Part shown: one piece after another, positions 10,341 through 20,668 of the stretch | How positions within the stretch are numbered: position 1 is the first letter of the stretch | Layout of the letters: each line of letters begins with the position of its first letter | NCBI GenBank assembly: GCA_030549495.1 | Contig: JAUIRK010000960.1 | Span: 587,501-651,500 of the forward strand | Length of the DNA stretch: 64,000 nucleotides | Reading direction: 5' to 3' | Origin: Nectonema munidae | Lineage: Eukaryota; Nematomorpha; Nectonematoida; Nectonematidae | Program-made: the position numbers and the translations under genes | The notes under the pieces: model-generated | The model's database searches: none | Told to the model about the DNA's origin: nothing | What the model saw: the letters and a program-made list of their open reading frames with translations, nothing else

Positions 10341-13300
10341 TTTTTTTAGAGCTTTTGCCAACAGATAAACCTGAAATTGGTGATCTTAGACAACTTGTAC
10401 AAACCTATATCTAACACCAACAGCATAGTGAGAAACAAAAAATTTATTAAAATTTGATGGTAGTTTCGGCATACTAAGGAGAAGCAAAACCATTTAGCGT
10501 ATTGAAAACACCAAATCATATCCTGTTTATCGATTCCTTTTGCTATCATTATAAAAAAGTACGATTCCGAAAAAAACACAATGTTCAAACGTCTTGATGT
10601 AATCCAGAACACATTTATTAAAAAATTTACCTGTCAAGAGACAAAGTCCCCATTTTAAATATAATATGAAGTAAAACTAAAAAAGTTTGAATAAATAATT
10701 ATATTGATTTTATGGACAAGTTTTTTAGTATGTTTAGTTTTTATATATATAATATTTATTAGGCATATTTTATATATATATTTATATTTGAATTATCCAC
10801 AATAACACGACTATTGTCATCAGTATCTCATCTGAATGTAGAATAATCTTTAACAACTAATACATATGGGGTGGGGATTTGGTAATTGCTCTAAAATATT
10901 TTATAACTTTATTTTTCCACCTTTAATTGCTAGAAAAACAAATCATTACGTCATACTCCAAATTTTTATATTGATGTTTTTAATATATTATTTTATTTTT
11001 ATGATTATAATTTATAATGATATTGACATTTATATAGTGGGCCGGTAATTAATGTTTTTTTACTAAGATGCAATAGTTAACATATTATGTTCCATTGGAT
11101 TAACTACAACTATACATTTTATAATTGTTTTTCTTGTAAATTTCAAAATTCTTTTATTTAGAATACTTGCATGTTTTTTTTTAAATTAGATGTCCTTATA
11201 GCGGTTTTCATAAACCTTTGGAAGCTAACTTGCTCGATGTATGATTTTATTTTATAAGTTGAACTGATTATGCTATGTAGATTTTTTTCCCGAAAAATAT
11301 TTAAAATAAAGTTCTTCTTCTTATTGCCCTTTTTTGACCAAAATAGTAAAAAATTTACACAACGAAATATTGAACTAATTTGCATTAAAAGTTAATTAAA
11401 AAAAATTCACACTTCATCTAAAAAGTATTTTTAACGCTTAAAGTAATATTAATATTAATTTCAATTGAATTTTAGGTATAAATTTTATTTGTTCTCAATG
11501 CCTTCCTTGATTCTATAGTGCTTGTTACACCATTTCAGGTAGTTACTTCGTTGTCTAAGCCAGTCAAATATTGACTCAATAATTGTGAAATTATTGACAT
11601 TTTATAGTAAAAAATTAACATAAAATTATAAATTTTACATAAAAAATTGAATCTACAATTTTTATCGAAAATAACTTCAAAAAAAGTGTTCTTTTTTTGA
11701 AAAATGTATTGATAAATATTGAATTCATTTTTTAAGATAAATTGTAAAATTATTGTGAAATATAAAACAGTGAAATTTTAATTTTTTTGCCAAAAGTTTT
11801 TTTTTGCATTAGAGCAACCTTGGGAATTTTAACTTTAAAAGGACATTTATTGAAAATAAAATCTGTTTTTCTTTTTATGAATTTATAGTAGAATATTTTA
11901 TTTTGTGATGCACTGATTCACGATTAAGACTGAAAGTATTAAAAGAAATATTAAAAAAAACAAAAAATCATTAAAAAATTTAGCAAAAAGAAATGCCTAA
12001 CATAAAATATTGACTTTTCACAAAGAAACAGGTTATTAACAAAAAATTTCAGAAATTTAAAAATCTAGTGTATTCAATATATTAGTTTTTCAACGGATCT
12101 CAAAAAAGTTGATTTAAATCATTTGAAATATTGACTGTGCCCTAGCTTTAAATCACACTACATTTTATTTATTTCTTTTGAAAATAAATAAATAAAAAAT
12201 ACAAAAAAAAAATACTTCATTGACTTTATCTACTTTTTTAGACATTAATCAATGACTTGAATATAATTAGTATATTTTCAATTAACATTTTTTCTTTTTC
12301 AGGAAAGATACATACAAAACTACATTTAATCGTTCTTTCAAAGTATTTAATACTTCAATTTGACAAAAGAAGAAGAAGAAAATTTATTAAAATGAAAATA
12401 AACAAACAACAAAAGAAGACTAATTAACTAAGCACCACAGACTTACACGTACACATCTTCACATGTGTATTAATGAATACATCATGTGGTGTAAAAATAA
12501 GACGAGTGAAGCAACAGAAAACAATTGAAATCATAAAGAAAATAAATCAAATCATAAAGTTTGCGTAGTTCCAAAGGTTTACGAAAAACCGCAAGCCGGA
12601 CCTTCGAAAAAAATAAAAAAAAATAAATATTAATTGTATTTAACTCAAGTATTTACATGAAAAACAATCTTTGTTACACACACGTGGCAGTTTGTAGTTG
12701 TCTGTGAAAAGAAGCTTGGACAAAGTTTTGAATTTTTTTGTTGAGCAACAGCGTTCACCAATTAAATGTTTGTGACATTCATAAAAATCGACAACTTTGT
12801 ATCTTATGGGCAGTTTTGAAAGACTAATGGAGTCGAAAATTAGTTTTATTAAAAAAAAATTTCGAAATTTAACTTTTTTTGTTTTTTCTTTTTCTTACAA
12901 TAGTTATTAAAAATAAAATTTTTAATTTATTTTGAGTAATAGCAGCTTGTGATTAAATAATAATTTGCAATTTTTGCGAAAATATCTACAATGATTTGAA
13001 TTTGAATTGTTAAATTGCATGAAGCATCTTCTAAGATATTTTTCATTTAACATAAAAATATAAATAAATTCATCTTGAAAGTTCTAAAAAAATTTTGTAT
13101 ACTTTTATTTTTCGAAAAAAACACTTCCTATCATGTTCGTAAAAACTAAATTAGAGCATTAACAAACATTTTTCACCCTTATTAACAGTTTAGCCAAATA
13201 AATATTTTGAAAGATCAGGGCTTTCGATTTGAATAATCGAAGCCATACACCTCATTCATATTTATCACCAATTCTTACTCAAAATTAGAGACTTATCTCT
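10341..13300. other. AT-rich intergenic DNA with LINE-like 3' tails
   Basis: No convincing coding region is seen. The frame at 10,346-10,612 (-) may be extreme 5' LINE sequence but has no motif. At 11,221-11,281 there is a ~60-bp sequence repeated almost identically at 37,605-37,669, both followed by TTC repeats. At 12,366-12,400 a minus-strand 'aataaattttcttcttctt' looks like a LINE 3' end with a microsatellite tail. An inverted pair around cacatgtg/cacatgatg lies near 12,460-12,500. Confidence 0.45.
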
Positions 13301-13437
13301 TTAACCCATTAAACGACCAGAATAATCAGACGATATCTAATGTAAAGCAGAAGATTTGTATTAGAGCATTGATAAACGCAGACGATTTTATTTTTGTAAA
13401 GGCGACTATAGTGGACATTGAGCGTTAACGGGTTTAA
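13301..13437. mobile_element. TTAA-flanked MITE (piggyBac-like), subtype 1
   Basis: It begins TTAACCCATTAAACGACC and ends ..GCGTTAACGGGTTTAA. The internal body is shared with copies at 17,255-17,391, 20,550-20,668, 40,440-40,575 and 43,895-43,988: 'aatcagacgatatcta', 'gcagaagattt' and 'cgcagacgattttattttt'. TTAA target duplications with CCC..GGG ends are the hallmark of piggyBac-type elements. It has no coding capacity. Confidence 0.75.
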
Positions 13438-13728
13438 AAGTATCACAAAATAAATTTATTAATATATTTTTAAGTATTTAAAAATTACACTGTTTGAGAG
13501 AAAAAGCCTCCTACATTTTCGGCAAAATGTTTGTTCGGCCAAATCTCTCATTGCAAAATGTCCCTCAGGTAAAAGTCAGTCGTTAAATGTCGGTGAACCG
13601 ATGTTGCTGGTTGCAAAGGGTCTCCCTGATAGTTAAAATTTCAGGGTTACAAAAATATACCCCTAATACCATACTTAGCTTATTAACATTTTAGTAAGTT
13701 AGAATAATATTTATTATTATTTTAGCTG

Positions 13729-13854
13729 TTGGTATCGCATCTGAGAGTTATAATCTTTCATAGCTTGACAGAGTAGGGATAGTCACGAGCAGGAATCGAA
13801 CCCACACCATCTAGCTCGATACCCCACGTTCCTACCACTAAGCCATCTGCGGAC
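13729..13854 (-). repeat. tRNA-derived SINE, family 2
   Basis: Read on the minus strand it starts with gcagatggcttagtggtagg (A-box-like) and has the B box gggttcgattcc, then a body shared with the copies at 4,038 and 53,852. The tRNA-like part aligns well with a tRNA secondary structure up to the B box. The body continues beyond where a tRNA would end, so this is a SINE rather than a tRNA gene. Confidence 0.85.
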
Positions 13855-14022
13855 AAAAAAAGAGTTATTGAAACATACTTTATATACTATTGCTTATATT
13901 TTAACATATTTTGATATTTATGATATTTTTAGTTCTATTCGGTTTTTTTGCCATTCTATTTTGTCTTTCTTCAATTATAATTTTTTCCACCAATCAATAT
14001 TAAGTTTCTTCAAAAATCAAGT

Positions 14023-14136
14023 TTAACCCATTTACGACTAATGTTCCCAAAGGGAGCGCAGACGAATTCCTACTTTAAATGAAATTAAATAGGAATTACT
14101 AAACTCGTCTGCTTTGCTTGGTCTTAAATGGGTTAA
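14023..14136. mobile_element. TTAA-flanked MITE, subtype 2
   Basis: Ends are TTAACCCATTTACGACTAA and ..GGTCTTAAATGGGTTAA, so the outer 12-15 bases are inverted repeats next to TTAA. The interior contains 'gttcccaaagggagc' and two 'cgtctgc/gcagacg' motifs in inverted orientation. It is 114 bp long and non-coding. It belongs to the same superfamily as the copy at 13,301. Confidence 0.75.
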
Positions 14137-14639
14137 ATAAACCTGTATAAATTTGTCCAAAAATATTTTAAAAAGTCAAAAATAAATGAAGAAAGGATCA
14201 ATTTATTGGGGTGATTTTAAAAATTGAAAAAAGATTGTTAACTATGTTTCGGCGGGCCGGCTCTCTTCAGGAAAAGAAAATATCAAATGCATGTAATAAT
14301 AAATAAATGGGGGATACAATGAAAAAAACATTATATTCTGCAAGTCAAAAAAATATTTCAGTTATCGAATTTCAATAACTTTAATTTTTTCTTCAATCAA
14401 TAAAAAATACTACTGGAATCTATTTGTAAGAATCATAATACGAAAGAAAGAACATTATGGTAATCGTAATGAATCAATTTAAAACGGTTTTTTAATTTGA
14501 AAAATTAAAAAGGTATTTTTCTATTGAATTTTGATAGATATTTGATTGACAATTCAAAGCGATTTTCTATTGGAGAAAGTTTTAGATTAAACTTTGAATT
14601 AAAAGTTTAAATAAATTCCAGGGCTTGAACAATTTATTT

Positions 14640-15290
14640 AACACTTAATTTGGAAAAAAACAAAATTGAATTAGTAAAAGACAAAATAGAAAATGGAATT
14701 AAATAGAATTGAATAAAATATAATTACAAAAAGACAAAAAGTGAAAATGGATTGCAAAGGCACAAAATAAAATTGCAAAAGAAACAAAATGGAATTTAAA
14801 ATAGGATAGCCTTTATTAAAAATAAAATAAAAAGTAAAAAAATCCAATTCCAAAAACAGAATTGAAAGTAGGCAAATTAGAATTGAAAAAAAAGCAAAAT
14901 ATAATTGCAAAAATACAAAAAGATTAAATAAAACTAAAGAAGACAAAATACAATTGAAAAAATTGAGTTCCAAAAAAACAAAAAGCAAAAATAAAGCCTA
15001 AATAAGTCCAAATTGAATTGAAAAAATTGAGTTCCAAAAAAACAAAAAGCAAAAATAAAGCCTAAAGAAGTCCAAATTGAAATGAAAAAATAGAATTCCA
15101 AAAAGACAAAATGGAAATCAAATTTGAATTCAAAAAGGATAAATTGGAATTCATAAAAGTCGAAATAGAATTGAAAAAAAATAGACATGCAAAAAATGAA
15201 AAATGAGTATAAAACAAAAATAGTCGAGTTAGAATTGCAGAAGAAAAAATATAATTGCAAAAAGGAAAAATAGAACTAAAAATGGTATTT
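14640..15290. repeat. A-rich degenerate minisatellite (aattgnaaaaagacaaaat)
   Basis: A ~17-20-bp theme (aattgcaaaaagacaaaatag) repeats through the whole stretch. It includes an almost exact ~50-bp duplication (14,955-15,003 and 15,017-15,065) containing gagttccaaaaaaacaaaaa. The long minus-strand open frames (14,671-15,260) are low-complexity Phe/Leu-rich shadows of this array. A smaller array of the same theme in opposite orientation lies at 30,690-30,850. Confidence 0.8.
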
Positions 15291-16752
15291 AAATTTTTTT
15301 ATGATGAAGTGTAATAGTATTTATTTAAATCAATTCAATAAACACGAGAAGCTCCTTTTTTGAAGTGAGACAGCATTTTGTCCCTTTTTTAGATCAGTTA
15401 TAATAATTTTGGTTAGAGAGGAATCAGTCAAATAAGCTAAATTTTCTTACTGTTAGTATTTAGTGTCCTTGGAGTGGCAATTTTCAAGGCATACTGATTT
15501 GAAATATGTAGCTACCATAAAACTAAGCTAACCCGTTTTATTTGTTCAATGCTTAAAATGCACCATTTTTATGTAAACACGCTTTTTGTTATAAAGCAAA
15601 CTGAACAAACGTTTCGTCAAACAATGTCCCCATAAACCCCAATTTTTTCAGGCTGCACCATTTTGAATGTTCATCAAGTTTAAACTCACCATGTTTGCTA
15701 TTTTTAGATGGGTTTTTTTAATCTTTTTATCAATCAATAGCGAGTATTGAAAATATATAGATTGGGATAAAAGAATGTGTGACCTATTGGACGTTAAGCT
15801 TTTATGATCTAATTGGACTTTAACATTATATATTTGGAAGATATTTCGATTAATAAAATATTGAAAAAAAAAGAAGAAAACTAAACTCTTGAAAGAGTAC
15901 TTAAAAACCGTAGTTAACTTTTTCTAGAACAATAAAGAATCCAATTTTCTTTTTATCATATATATTTTCCAATGATTACACTTTGTAGTATGCGACATTG
16001 AGATTTTGTCGACAGCCAAAAGAAAAATGTCCTGACAATGGAAAGGAAAGATGTGCTGATTGCTACATCACTAGAAATTTAACAAAGCCAATTTTTTCTA
16101 TGTATACTTCTTTTATAATAATAAAAAATTAATTTTTTGATTTAGTATAATAGTGGATTTTGAAGAAACTTTAAAGCCAGCAAAGTCAATTTTATTGGTT
16201 TATCTATAAAGTTCATCTTTCAGTTTTAGCGTGAATCAATTCGGATGTCACATACTTATAATTCTGATTTCTAAATAGGAGCATATTTTAGTTTGGTATT
16301 TAGTCTTTTTCAAAGTTAAAATTTAGCACTCTTTTTAAAGTTAATTCAGTAAATTTGAATTTGTTGTAAAACAAATTTTCTGCTTGGCACATTTAATACA
16401 TAATTTTTGATTAACTAAATTTTAAACTGTATACAGTATATATCCAATTATTTAAAAATTAAAAATATAGATAGGGAAAAGAAGTTTGAAAATATTGGAT
16501 AACTAAACCAGATTAAACTACTCACTAGATGTCAATCTTGACTAGAAGGATCATTTTGTTATGTATAGAAGAATTGAACCACGTAAAAGAAATTGTTTTA
16601 AATTTTTTTGATAACAATTTAACAGTTGTAATAAAAGAAAAATGCATTTTTAGTTTCTTCTTTACCTTAGGATATAAGAGAAATTTTAAAGCGAAGACAA
16701 ATGCAAACTAAAATATCCATAAAAAGGCTTGTAATATAAACGAATAAACTGT
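15291..16752. other. AT-rich intergenic DNA, no gene recognised
   Basis: Nothing with recognisable coding content was seen. The frame at 16,529-16,711 (+) is 60 residues of AT-driven composition with no motif. A small GC-richer patch at 16,000-16,060 (gtcgacagccaaaag) has no partner that I can identify. Confidence 0.4.
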
Positions 16753-16875
16753 TTAACGCTTTGAGGAGCAGGGTGACATCGGTGTAAAACAAGAAGTGAA
16801 AATCGTCTGAAATTCCGAATTGAAAAGGGAAGCAGAGGATTGGTCTTCAAAATTCTCACGTCTTCAAAGGGTTAA
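16753..16875. mobile_element. TTAA-flanked MITE, subtype 3
   Basis: It begins TTAACGCTTTGAGGAGC and ends ..GTCTTCAAAGGGTTAA, giving a ~14-base imperfect inverted repeat immediately inside TTAA. The interior shares only 'atcgtctga' with the other subtypes. It is 123 bp long and non-coding, and probably a separate piggyBac-like MITE family. Confidence 0.7.
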
Positions 16876-17117
16876 ATGATGAGAAATTAATCATGTTGCC
16901 GAAATTATGAACAAAAAAGGTGAAATTAGTGGTCTTATGTTTTTTTCAACTAAAAAATGAGTAAAATAATAAATGTTCAAAGAATTTTTTCAATGCTGAA
17001 CAACAGAAAGGAAAAAAATTCAAAATGTAATGGAAAAATGTTTGTAAATAAGTCTCTTGAATTAGAATCATGATGCAATACATAGTGTTGATTTGATTGT
17101 TGTAAAAAATGTTTACC

Positions 17118-17391
17118 TTAACCCATTATTAAGTACCGTAGAAATCAGACGATATCTAAAAAAACGCAGACGATTTATATTCAAAGTCATTGAAAAAAGC
17201 AGACGAAGATGAAATTACTTATGTTCCCAAATGGGAGCATTGGGACTCAATGGGTTAACCGGTTATCAACCACAGTTGACATATGTCGACTTTACAAAAA
17301 TAAAATCGTCTGCGTTTATTATTGCTTTTTAATACAACTCTTCTGCTTTACATTAGATATCGTCTGATTATTCTCGTCGATAAAAGGTAAC
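17118..17391. mobile_element. Two abutting TTAA-flanked MITEs
   Basis: A subtype-2-like copy (17,118-17,258; ends TTAACCCATTATTAAG and ..CTCAATGGGTTAA) shares its right TTAA with a subtype-1 copy in inverted orientation (17,255-17,391; starts TTAACCGGTTATC and contains aaaatcgtctgcgttt). The shared TTAA suggests that one element inserted exactly at the target site of the other. The left copy also contains 'gttcccaaatgggagc', linking it to the copy at 14,023. Confidence 0.75.
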
Positions 17392-17408
17392 GATAAATGT
17401 AAAAGAAC

Positions 17409-17547
17409 TATGGTGTATTTTCATTGAAAAGGCACAATTGAGCCGCTTGTATCGAACTATCAGGAAAGCAAGCTTGATGCGGGATCGAACCCAAGACCTT
17501 GAGTTATCTAATCCACCATCTAACCAACCTTACTTACTAACTCCGCC
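17409..17547 (-). repeat. tRNA-derived SINE, family 1
   Basis: The minus strand reads taaggttggttagatggtgg (A-box-like) and gggttcgatcccgc (B box), then the same body as the copies at 4,725 and 6,763 (catcaagcttgctttcctga, gcggctcaat, tgccttttcaatgaaaat). It sits 18 bases from the preceding MITE. Confidence 0.85.
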
Positions 17548-18499
17548 TTTACTATAAGTGATTATACTAATTCAATAGAATTATGATACTTACGGATTTC
17601 AATCTTAAAAACTAAAATAAACTCATAAGTTAGTAATTTTTAATCGCTAAGAAACTAACTGACGATCTATAGTAACTGGATTTATCAAAATAGTCAGATA
17701 AAACAAAATTTATTTGATATATAGCATTTTTGGTCATTTATTTTATATCCTTTGACGAATCAATTTTGATTTATTGCACTTCTTATAGAAAGAGAAAACA
17801 AAATTACAAAAAGAACTAAAAATAGTGTTGAAAAATTTAAGTTTATTGTTGTGGATGAAATCTCGCTTTTCTTGTCTATACGTTTGAGAAAACATCTGAT
17901 ATCATTGACTTTAAGAAGTTCATCGATTTCCAGTTTATCTTTAGACATTGGGATTCTTTGTTCAAATAATATATTTAGTTAAATCAACATTGAATAAGTT
18001 TACTGATCAAGTAAATTGTTTTTTATATTTTCATTTTAAAAATTAGCATTAACATGACATTGTTGTGTCTGAAGCTACAAATTTTTTATTAATATTTAGT
18101 AGTTTCATCACATCCTTCATTTTAAAATTCGCCTGGTTTCATATTAAAATTTTTTAAATTGTCTGCTTTAATTTGAATTTAGTTTCCTTTTTAATGGACT
18201 CATCGCTATATATACAAGAATTTAAATGAAATTTTAATAAATTTTATAAGTTTTCTCCCCCCACAACTCCTTTTTTTCTTCTACATATATTTCATTTAAT
18301 AAAAAGATTCTTTTTGAAAGTAAAGTAAACATGCGCAAAGAAGACAAAATTCAAAATTAAAGATGAATTGAAATATGATGAATCAACGTGCAACTTTCAA
18401 AAGTTCCTTCTTTCAAATCCCCCCCCCCCCTCCTTGGTTCTTGAACTACACTCATGAAAGTTTCTTCCAAATTTCACTTTTCAATTAATTTTAAGTTTT

Positions 18500-18556
18500 C
18501 GTACTTTTGTAAATAAAGTTGTTATTAGTATTATTATTATTATTATTATTATTAAA
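18500..18556 (+). repeat. Possible LINE 3' terminus with (TTA)n tail
   Basis: The sequence 'cttttgtaaataaagttgtta' followed by a TTA tract resembles the 3' end of the LINE at 33,960-35,196 ('tttttgtaaataaatttact' followed by TTG repeats). A C-run at 18,419-18,430 lies just upstream. If correct, this is a very short 5'-truncated copy. Confidence 0.45.
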
Positions 18557-18789
18557 ATGGGATGAATATAAAAATAAAACTTTTGAAGAGACATATTTTT
18601 GAAAGAATTGAAATTAAGTTTTATATCAAAGGATAAAAATATTTTACAGAGTATTGAAAAAAATGCTTTTTTATATCAAAAAAGCAAAATAGCCTAAACT
18701 ATTGATTTCATGCTTTTTAACGTCAAAAAAATCTAAATCAATATTGAAATAAAAAAATAAAATATTTTATTTATAAAAAATTTTAAAAT

Positions 18790-19345
18790 TTTTTGTTAGT
18801 TGAATAGCAAAATATTTACTTTCCTTTATTGATGAAATAATTTGTTGTTCCCTCACATTATCTTCTAAAAAGGAAATCCTTTCTCTCATTTCTTTCGCAG
18901 ACAAAGTTATAATTTTAGTTTCATAGCTTCCTTTTGCCCACACATAATCTCTACTATATTCAAAGCTAAAGGCTTAACTAATCGTTTTCCGATTGTATAT
19001 GGTTTTTTGCTTTTAGAGATCACCAAGACACTTCAAAGCTAGGCCCTTAACGGAAGCTCCAAAATTGCTATGCAATCTTTGTCTTTTGACGAAATTGTCC
19101 AAATGTTTGAAAATATTCTCTGTTTTCAGACGATATATCAGGATGCAAATTTTGTAGTTCTTTTTTAATTGATTCTTCATAAATGATTCTGTCGACAACA
19201 CTTTTAGACAGACAACACCCTGTGACTTCATCACTCCTTTATCTTCCATTTGTGTAAAACCATACTTAAGAAACACATTTTTATATACGCTTTTTCTTGT
19301 AGATGACTTCTTTGGAAAAAATGTGTGATTAAACAAGAAGTGCTA
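18790..19345 (-). pseudogene. BED-finger hAT transposase relic (ZBED5/SCAND3-like)
   Basis: Minus-strand translation of 19,013-19,336 gives a BED-zinc-finger-like start (KYGFTQMEDKGVMKSQGVVC..). Downstream (18,840-19,012) the frame reads KPYTIGKRLVKPLALNIVEI and SAKEMRERISFLEDNV, which matches the region following the BED finger in ZBED5/SCAND3-type hAT transposases. The finger itself is damaged: the second cysteine and histidine are not in place, and frames change between pieces. I did not find terminal inverted repeats. It is an old fragment unrelated in position to the hATs at 27.0 and 46.3 kb. Confidence 0.6.
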
Positions 19346-19481
19346 TCTTATTCGAAAGCAAAACGATTTTTTGCCACTTTTTTGCATATTTTTCACTATT
19401 CTCTTGCACAGAAGTTTCTGGTAAACAGTTTTTAGAGATTTTTGCTGAGAGAGGTTTATATTTGTATAGTTGGTATTAATT

Positions 19482-19620
19482 TTAACCCATTAAGTACCAT
19501 AGAAATCAGACGATATTTAAAAAAAACGCAGAAGATTTATATTCAATGTCATTAAAAAAAGCAGGCCAAGATGAAATTACTTATGTTATTAAATGGGAAC
19601 ATTGAGACTTAATGGGTTAA
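19482..19620. mobile_element. TTAA-flanked MITE, subtype 2-like
   Basis: Ends are TTAACCCATTAAGTACC and ..GAGACTTAATGGGTTAA, with inverted repeats of about 14 bases. The interior (gaaatcagacgatattta, tgaaattacttatgtta) is close to the copy at 17,118-17,258. It is 139 bp and non-coding. Confidence 0.8.
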
Positions 19621-20549
19621 GATTAATTTTAAGAGCTAAGATTTTCACCTTTAAATTTGTTGAATAAAAAAATGTATTGTGATAGATGGAGATCTCATGT
19701 TTAACGCTTTGGTGATGAAATTTAAGAAATCGTGTATTCTGAACCGCCGCTTTGAGTTAGCAATAAATAATATTTATAGATCTTTTCTAATACTTAAAAA
19801 AAATTAATGAAGAAGAATTCCGTTTTTTAAATGCTATATCAAAATTGTGATTCCAATTTGATTTGAAAAAATGCAACAAACGATAAAATACAACTTGGCC
19901 AATCGTAAAAAGCATTTTTCATATAACTCATGTTTAAATGAATTTGTTAAATCAAGGAGAAAATGTTCCTATGAAACATGATTTTTTTAGACATGCGAAA
20001 TGGTTTCAGAGCTTCTCAAAATCTAATTGATATCACACTAAAATGTGGAGAATGATTGCATCGATGTTAACTTTTGTAATTTAATTTGGTATTTTGAAAC
20101 GCAATGCGCTTGGATTAAAAATCTTTCCAATTAACTCTTTTAATAAAACATATTGAAAGGGGTAGTTTGCACACATGTGTTAGCAGCGCATGGATATAGA
20201 ATAGTATGTGCGTATTAATTTCATGTCGTTAATTCATAAAACACGAAATATCAGCTCTTACTACTTTTCAGACTTTTCTTTCAGAAATTTGATATGCAAA
20301 AGATGAAGGTTTGGGGATCACCACCTGTTTTAATCCGCGCGGCTTTGATGTGTGGTTTAAATTAAGAGGAGATTTTGGATATAAAACTACACTATATCTA
20401 TGCATAGTAGATCAATAAAGTTTCGAAATTATCACTGTTTTAATATGACATTGTTAGCAAAATTTTCTTGCCCTTGTGTTTTGCACGACGTTAAAGAAGT
20501 TCTTGTGAAGCGGGATTGAGCACGAGGGATCTATATGGGCATCTAGAAG

Positions 20550-20668
20550 TTAATCCGTTAACGACCAGAATAATCAGACGATATCTAGTATAAAAAAGCA
20601 TAAATAAATGCAGACGATTCACATTTTTGTAAAATGAACATATGTTGACTGTGGTCGATAACCAGTTA
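20550..20668. mobile_element. TTAA-flanked MITE, subtype 1
   Basis: It starts TTAATCCGTTAACGACC and ends ..GATAACCAGTTAA, with the subtype-1 interior (agaataatcagacgatatct, gcagacgatt). The orientation is the same as the copy at 13,301. The middle has an internal deletion. Confidence 0.7.

Noticed and set aside
14671-15260. Two Phe/Leu-rich membrane-protein-like open frames on the minus strand
   Set aside because: They are translations of an A-rich minisatellite (aattgcaaaaagacaaaa). Composition and periodicity explain them.
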